Assembly (NCBI RefSeq): GCF_900109725.1
Contig: NZ_FOBC01000008.1
Location: forward strand, 117,507-181,506
Direction: 5' to 3'
DNA from: Halomonas daqiaonensis
GTDB lineage: Bacteria; Pseudomonadota; Gammaproteobacteria; Pseudomonadales; Halomonadaceae
DNA length: 64,000 bases
Part shown: piece after piece, positions 59,719 to 64,000 of the stretch
How positions within the stretch are numbered: the stretch's first letter is position 1
Layout: each line of letters begins with the position of its first letter
Notes under the pieces: generated by a model
The model's database searches: none
The model's input: only the letters and a program-made list of their open reading frames with translations
What the model was told of the DNA's origin: nothing
Translations under genes and position numbers: made by a program

Positions 59719-61784
59719 TGTCACCGACCATCGCCAATCGCCTTGCTAGCCTCAATCCCCGCCAGCAGGAGGCTGTGCGTTACATCGATGGCCCCTGCCT
59801 GGTGCTGGCCGGGGCGGGCTCCGGCAAGACCAGCGTGATCACCACCAAGATCGCCTACCTGGTGCAGGAGTGCGGCATGAGCGCCCGGCGTATCGCCGCG
59901 GTGACCTTCACCAACAAGGCCGCCCGGGAGATGAAGGAGCGCGTGGGCAGCATGCTCAAGGGCAAGGAGGGGCATGGGCTGACCGTCTCCACCTTCCATA
60001 CCCTGGGGCTCAACATCATCCGCCGCGAGCTCAAGGCGCTGGGCTACCGGTCGGGCTTCTCGCTGTTCGATCCGGAGGATGCCAAGGCCCTGCTGCGCGA
60101 CCTGATGAACAAGGACGCCCAGGTCGATGCCGACCAGATCAACGCCGTGCAGCACCAGATCTCCCAGTGGAAGAATGATCTGGTGTTGCCCGGCCAGGCC
60201 CTCTCGCATGCGGCCGATGACGACGAGCAGTATGCCGCCCGGGTCTATGAGGCCTATGTGCGCCACCTCAAGGCCTACAATGCCGTGGACTTCGACGACC
60301 TGATTCTGCTGCCGGTGGTGCTGCTGCGCGACGACACCGAGGCGCTGGCACGCTGGCGGCGCAAGATCCACTACATGCTGGTGGACGAGTATCAGGACAC
60401 CAATATCAGCCAGTACCTGCTGGTTCGGCTACTGATGGGCGAGCGCGCGACCTTCACCGTGGTGGGCGACGACGACCAGTCGATCTACGCCTGGCGCGGG
60501 GCGCGCCCCGAGAACCTGGTCACCCTGGGCGAAGACTTTCCGCGCCTCAAGGTGATCAAGCTGGAGCAGAACTACCGCTCCACCGGCACCATCCTGCGTA
60601 CCGCCAATACACTGATTGCCAACAACCCCCACGTCTACGACAAGACCCTGTGGTCGGAGATGGGCGAGGGGGCGGCGATTCGTGTGGTAGTCAATCGCCA
60701 CGAGGAGGCCGAGGCCGAGCGCGTGGCCAGCGAGATCCTCACCCGGCGCATCAAGGAGAAGGCCGAGTGGCGCGATTTTGCGGTGCTCTATCGCGGCAAC
60801 TTCCAGGCTCGGCTGCTGGAGCTCAAGCTGCAGCACTACCAGATTCCCTACAAGCTCTCCGGGGGTACCTCCTTCTTCTCGCGTAACGAGATCAAGGATG
60901 CCATGGCCTATCTGCGGCTGCTCATCAATCCGGCCGACGACAATGCCTTCCTGCGCATCGTCAACGTGCCGCGCCGCGAGATCGGCCCCGGCACCCTGGA
61001 GAAGCTCGCCAACTATGCCAACGACCAGGCCAGCGGGCGCAGTATCTCGCTGTTCGCCGCCTGTCACGAACTGGGTCTGGAGCAGCAACTGCCGGTGCGT
61101 GCCGTGGAGCGACTGGGGCGCTTCACCCACTTCATCGATGGCGTGCGTCGACGCATGGATCAGGGCGATGCCATCGACGCCATCCGTGGCATGCTGCACG
61201 AAATGGATTACGAGGCCTGGCTTTACCAGAACGCCAGCGCGCCGACCATCGCCGAACGGCGTATGGCCAACGTCTGGGTACTGGTCGACCAATTGGAGAA
61301 GTCCATGAACCGTGATCCTGAGGACACGGCCAGCACGGAGACCGAGACCAATGATGTGGAGTCGGCCATCTCGCGGCTGGTGCTGCGTGACATCCTCGAG
61401 CAGCAGGCCGAGGAAGACGACTCCGACCGCGTCCAGCTGTTGACCATGCATGCCTCCAAGGGCCTGGAGTTTCCCCATGTCTACCTGATGGGCCTGGAGG
61501 AAGAACTGCTGCCCCACCGCAACGCCATCGAGGCGGGCACCGTGGAGGAGGAGCGTCGCTTGGCCTATGTGGGCATCACCCGTGCGCGGCGCACCCTGAC
61601 TCTTACGCTGGCGCGTCAGCGCAAGACCTATGGTGAACTGATGGACTGCACACCCAGCCGCTTCCTCGACGAGTTGCCGGACGATGATCTCGAATGGGAG
61701 GGTCGCGCTGACCGGGAAGACCCGGAGAAGAAGCAGGCCCGAGGAAAGGACGCCATCGCCGGGCTGCGCTCTCTGTTGGGCTGA
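59718..61784 (+). CDS. rep: DNA helicase Rep (UvrD/PcrA superfamily)
   Basis: A 688-residue superfamily 1A helicase. Walker A is AGAGSGKTSV (31-40), motif Ia is AVTFTNKAAREM, motif II is LVDEYQDTN, and later motifs are VVGDDDQSIYAWRGA, LEQNYRST and LTMHASKGLEF with VGITRARR. It starts [20 protein letters not shown], characteristic of Rep, which clears proteins ahead of the fork with DnaB. It starts at the overlap with trmL; a GAGGAA site lies upstream. The open frame extends back to 59,523 inside trmL. Confidence 0.94.
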   Translation: MSPTIANRLASLNPRQQEAVRYIDGPCLVLAGAGSGKTSVITTKIAYLVQECGMSARRIAAVTFTNKAAREMKERVGSMLKGKEGHGLTVSTFHTLGLNIIRRELKALGYRSGFSLFDPEDAKALLRDLMNKDAQVDADQINAVQHQISQWKNDLVLPGQALSHAADDDEQYAARVYEAYVRHLKAYNAVDFDDLILLPVVLLRDDTEALARWRRKIHYMLVDEYQDTNISQYLLVRLLMGERATFTVVGDDDQSIYAWRGARPENLVTLGEDFPRLKVIKLEQNYRSTGTILRTANTLIANNPHVYDKTLWSEMGEGAAIRVVVNRHEEAEAERVASEILTRRIKEKAEWRDFAVLYRGNFQARLLELKLQHYQIPYKLSGGTSFFSRNEIKDAMAYLRLLINPADDNAFLRIVNVPRREIGPGTLEKLANYANDQASGRSISLFAACHELGLEQQLPVRAVERLGRFTHFIDGVRRRMDQGDAIDAIRGMLHEMDYEAWLYQNASAPTIAERRMANVWVLVDQLEKSMNRDPEDTASTETETNDVESAISRLVLRDILEQQAEEDDSDRVQLLTMHASKGLEFPHVYLMGLEEELLPHRNAIEAGTVEEERRLAYVGITRARRTLTLTLARQRKTYGELMDCTPSRFLDELPDDDLEWEGRADREDPEKKQARGKDAIAGLRSLLG

Positions 61785-61851
61785 GGGCTCTATGCCCAGA
61801 CGCAAGCGGGGCGCCCAGAGGCGCCCCGCAAGCTTTGCCGTGGTCGGAAAG

Positions 61852-62745
61852 TTACTGCACCGGCTCGACCAGGTAGTCGGTGGCAGCCTTCACCTCGTCG
61901 TCGGAGAGGCTGGGGTTACCTCCCTTGGCCGGCATGGCGTTGAAGCCATTGATCGAGTTGTTATAGAGGGTCTCCATGCCCTTGGACATACGGTCCGCCC
62001 ACTGATCGGCGTTACCGCGAACCGGGGCACCGGCGGCGCCGGTCATGTGGCAGGCCATGCATACCTGGTTGTAAATGGCCTCGCCATCGATGCCGGCATG
62101 GGACGGTTCGTCACCGGAGGCGGTTTCTTCCTCGGTGCCAGCGGTTTCCTCTTCGCCGGAAGCCGAATCTCCCTCGGTGGAAGCAGCTTCTTCTTCGCCA
62201 GAAGCGGCCCCTTCCTCGGCGGAGGCAGCTTCCTCTTCGCCAGAAGCAGCACCTTCATCGCTGGAGGCAGCTTCCTCGTCGCCGCCCAGTTCCGGCACTT
62301 CCATTACCGGTTCGACCAGATAGGCGGTTGCCGCTTCCACTTCCTTATCGGAGAGGTTGGGGTTGCCGCCCTTGGCCGGCATGGCGTTGAAGCCGTTGAT
62401 GGAATGGCTCAGCAGGGTCTCGAAGCCCTTGCCGGTGCGCTCGCTCCACGCGGCCTCGTCGCCGCGTACGGGGGCACCAGCGGCGCCGGTCTCGTGACAG
62501 GCCATGCAGACATTGTTGTAGATACCTTCGCCATCCACGCTGCCACCACCACCCGAGGTGTCACCGCCACCGCTACTGGCCGCCATGCTGGTGCCGCAGT
62601 CCTCGCCCTGCAGGCAGAGTTCTCCCACGGGTTCCAGACGCTCTGCGATAGCGGCACGCTCTGCGTCGTCCTGAGCAACGGCGCTACCTCCTACGGTCAG
62701 GCCCAAGGTGGCCAGACACCCTATGATCAGCTTGCTGGATTTCAC
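61852..62745 (-). CDS. Di-domain cytochrome c5-type protein
   Basis: A 297-residue secreted protein. The signal peptide is MKSSKLIIGCLATLGLTVGG then SAVAQ. Two class I cytochrome domains follow, each with CMACH (80-84 and 229-233), an AGAPVRG segment, and an axial Met in NAMPAKGGNP (Met122, Met271). They are joined by a 65-residue acidic linker built from EEAASGEE-like units. I use the GTG at 62,745; GTG codons at 62,748 region and 62,754 are alternatives. It is probably a periplasmic electron carrier. Which oxidase or reductase it serves is not shown by the neighbours. Confidence 0.9.
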   Translation of the reverse strand: MKSSKLIIGCLATLGLTVGGSAVAQDDAERAAIAERLEPVGELCLQGEDCGTSMAASSGGGDTSGGGGSVDGEGIYNNVCMACHETGAAGAPVRGDEAAWSERTGKGFETLLSHSINGFNAMPAKGGNPNLSDKEVEAATAYLVEPVMEVPELGGDEEAASSDEGAASGEEEAASAEEGAASGEEEAASTEGDSASGEEETAGTEEETASGDEPSHAGIDGEAIYNQVCMACHMTGAAGAPVRGNADQWADRMSKGMETLYNNSINGFNAMPAKGGNPSLSDDEVKAATDYLVEPVQ

Positions 62746-62968
62746 TCTCACCACCTCTCGACGGTCCTGTCTTCGGAATCACGCTCGGCTTCACGTCAGC
62801 CGGTGAACACCATGGCGCGCATTAACTGCTGGTCAGTATACCGGCATCGCCAACGCCTGGAAAATCTCGCGGCTCATACCATGGCCGCGGGCGAGCGGGA
62901 CGGCCGCTGGACAGCGCCGGGGCTGGCGGGTACGATGTCGACCGCCTGGCACCCACCGTCAGGCATGT

Positions 62969-63045
62969 GCGCCCGTAGCTCAGTTGGATAGAGTATCGGC
63001 CTCCGAAGCCGAGGGTCGCAGGTTCGAATCCTGCCGGGCGCACCA
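62969..63045 (+). tRNA. tRNA-Arg (anticodon CCG)
   Basis: A 77-nt tRNA with acceptor pairing GCGCCCG/CGGGCGC, encoded CCA end, D-arm GTAGCTCAGTTGGATAGAG, anticodon loop CTCCGAA (anticodon CCG at 63,003-63,005, reading CGG) and T-loop GGTTCGAATCC. A terminator hairpin follows at once. Confidence 0.97.
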
Positions 63046-63052
63046 CGAATTC

Positions 63053-63085
63053 AAGGGCTTACGATAATCTCGTAGGCCCTTTTTC
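63053..63085 (+). terminator. Rho-independent terminator of tRNA-Arg
   Basis: AAGGGCTTACGA, loop taatc, TCGTAGGCCCTT followed by TTTT. It starts eight bases after the CCA end; stem with one mismatch and a clear T tract. Confidence 0.85.
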
Positions 63086-63090
63086 TTGCG

Positions 63091-63185
63091 TGTGCCCAAA
63101 CCGTGCCCACGTTTGAAGCTACTTGCGATATATCTGCATTTACTGATTGACTTCTGGCCGATGATGGGCACGCAGTTGGGCACAC
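63091..63185. repeat. Paired inverted gtgccca repeats downstream of tRNA-Arg, possible old attachment arms
   Basis: Two direct copies of gtgccca start near 63,092 and 63,103. Two inverted copies (tgggcac) lie at 63,165 and 63,178. Such pairs are commonly found next to tRNA attachment sites bound by DUF4102-type integrases. No integrase gene is in view, so this may be a relic or the start of an element outside the window. Confidence 0.55.
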
Positions 63186-63486
63186 GAGGATAGAGGTGGT
63201 CCACAATCAGTTCGGCTCACCCCACCCCTCTAGCAGCATTATCGGCTCACTGGCAGTTATCGATGCGTTGTGCCTCATCAATATTGGCCTTCTTGCGGGC
63301 TACCACCACCCGGTCAGCAATGGCCTTGCTGATCATGTCCCCTACCGGAAGCGGTGTCGCTGAGTGAGCGTTTGGATACGTAGGGACTTCCCAAGACCAG
63401 TAGTTCGCTGGCCTGATTGGTTTATGTTGAAGCAGGTTTCAATAACGATCATACTTGCACGCCATTTATCCAAGAGAGGTGACATC

Positions 63487-63861
63487 ATGTCGATCCTGAA
63501 TTCTTATCTGCAGAAAGAACAGCAATTGAAACAGCTCCAGGAAGAATTAGATAAGCTGAAAAACGATGAGCGCCTCAAGACCGAGCTGGACTTCAAGAGC
63601 CATCTCGAGACCCTGATGCGTGAATTCGACAAGTCCGCAGCAGACGTCATCAAGCTGCTGGACCCAACACAGGACGCTGACAAGACCTCCAGCAGCGCCA
63701 AGAGCACTGGACGCGCTAAGCGCAAGCTGAAGATCTACAAGAACCCGAACACCGGCGAGGTCGTCGAGACACGCGGCGGCAACCAGAAGACGCTGAAGGC
63801 ATGGAAGGAGGAGCACGGCGCAGAAACCGTTGAAGGCTGGCTGGTAAGAACAGAAGACTAA
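63487..63861 (+). CDS. MvaT/MvaU-type H-NS family DNA-binding protein
   Basis: A 124-residue nucleoid protein. The N-terminal coiled coil is SILNSYLQKEQQLKQLQEEL and onward. The C-terminal DNA-binding part reads RKLKIYKNPNTGEVVETRGG, then NQKTLKAWKEEHG, which follows MvaT (KQYKNPHTGEVIETKGGNHK). MvaT proteins silence AT-rich foreign DNA in pseudomonads and relatives. The ATG at 63,487 follows an AGAGAGGTG site; the frame opens at 63,364. Location next to a tRNA suggests it may itself have been carried by an element. Confidence 0.9.
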   Translation: MSILNSYLQKEQQLKQLQEELDKLKNDERLKTELDFKSHLETLMREFDKSAADVIKLLDPTQDADKTSSSAKSTGRAKRKLKIYKNPNTGEVVETRGGNQKTLKAWKEEHGAETVEGWLVRTED

Positions 63862-63872
63862 AGCACTTCAAT

Positions 63873-63900
63873 CCTGCCCACCAACCCATCGGTGGGCAGG
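63873..63900 (+). terminator. Hairpin terminator after the mvaT-like gene
   Basis: CCTGCCCACC, loop aacccatc, GGTGGGCAGG, a 10-bp perfect stem 12 bases after the stop codon. Only a weak T-containing tail follows. Confidence 0.7.
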
Positions 63901-64000
63901 GCAGCTTTCGGCCAAGAGCGGTCTTACAGAGAAAGCTGATGTGGCACCAAACTCAACCTTAGCAGGACCATCGGCTGCAAAAAATGCTCGGGAGAGAAAA

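Larger units (their letters stand above)
63046..63486. other. Region between tRNA-Arg and the mvaT-like gene
   Basis: About 440 bases. It contains the tRNA terminator, then inverted pairs of gtgccca-like repeats (63,091-63,110 and 63,165-63,185) that look like integrase arm sites, then non-coding sequence up to the AGAGAGG site of the next gene. No gene is supported. Confidence 0.55.

Noticed and set aside
60429..61805. 458-codon minus-strand frame opposite rep
   Set aside because: It mirrors the rep coding sequence and lacks any recognisable domain.

Overview
The window looks like a chromosomal segment of a Halomonas-like gammaproteobacterium. The core gene order (ubiC, rubredoxin reductase, HU, recG, oxyR; ridA, spoT, rpoZ, gmk; yicC, rph, crc, pyrE) is the order known from pseudomonads and Halomonadaceae. 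A phasin, an MvaT-type H-NS protein, OxyR with its two redox cysteines and high-GC codon use fit this. The species is an inference.

Layout. Positions 1-10.8 kb are core housekeeping: the 5' part of ubiC, rubredoxin reductase, HU, an SCP2-like protein, recG-oxyR, a YeeZ-like epimerase, thpR, ridA, spoT, rpoZ and gmk. Positions 11-16.8 kb are a chromosomal accessory stretch between gmk and yicC. It holds an RsbQ-type hydrolase with a PAS-GGDEF partner, a MASE1-LOV-GGDEF cyclase (a candidate membrane blue-light sensor), a phasin, a FlaG protein, and decayed receiver and Crp/Fnr-type genes.

Positions 16,856-55,639 are a 38.8 kb integrated island. It lies between 24-bp direct repeats (27 of 28 bp with the flanking bases) that copy the 3' end of yicC. 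A P4-type tyrosine integrase sits at the right end and paired 9-bp arm-like repeats occur inside both ends. The island carries: a MatP-like ribbon-helix-helix protein with a 13-bp-phased repeat array; AlpA; a YagK/YfjJ (inovirus Gp2) protein; a GIY-YIG protein; a decayed segment (IS1380 fragment, frameshifted ybjQ-like gene); a DUF6361/PLD/helicase operon that is a probable Azaca-like anti-phage system; a type I restriction operon with a Septu (PtuAB) pair embedded between hsdS and hsdM; a phage-like recombination module (YqaJ exonuclease, ERF annealing protein, DUF932); and an unrecognised operon of a lipoprotein plus two coupled giant proteins of about 1,580-1,590 residues. It is best read as a defence island. 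No relaxase, conjugation or capsid genes are visible, so it is probably mobilised in trans or as a P4/phage-inducible-type element.

Positions 55.6-64 kb return to core genes: yicC, rph, crc (an exonuclease III-fold protein without catalytic residues), pyrE, trmL, rep, a di-domain cytochrome c5, tRNA-Arg(CCG), and an MvaT/H-NS gene. Downstream of the tRNA are repeats that look like the remains of another attachment site.

The best candidates for undescribed biology are the giant-protein operon, the Septu pair inside the hsd operon, the DUF6361/PLD/helicase operon, and the MatP-like protein with its adjacent repeat array.
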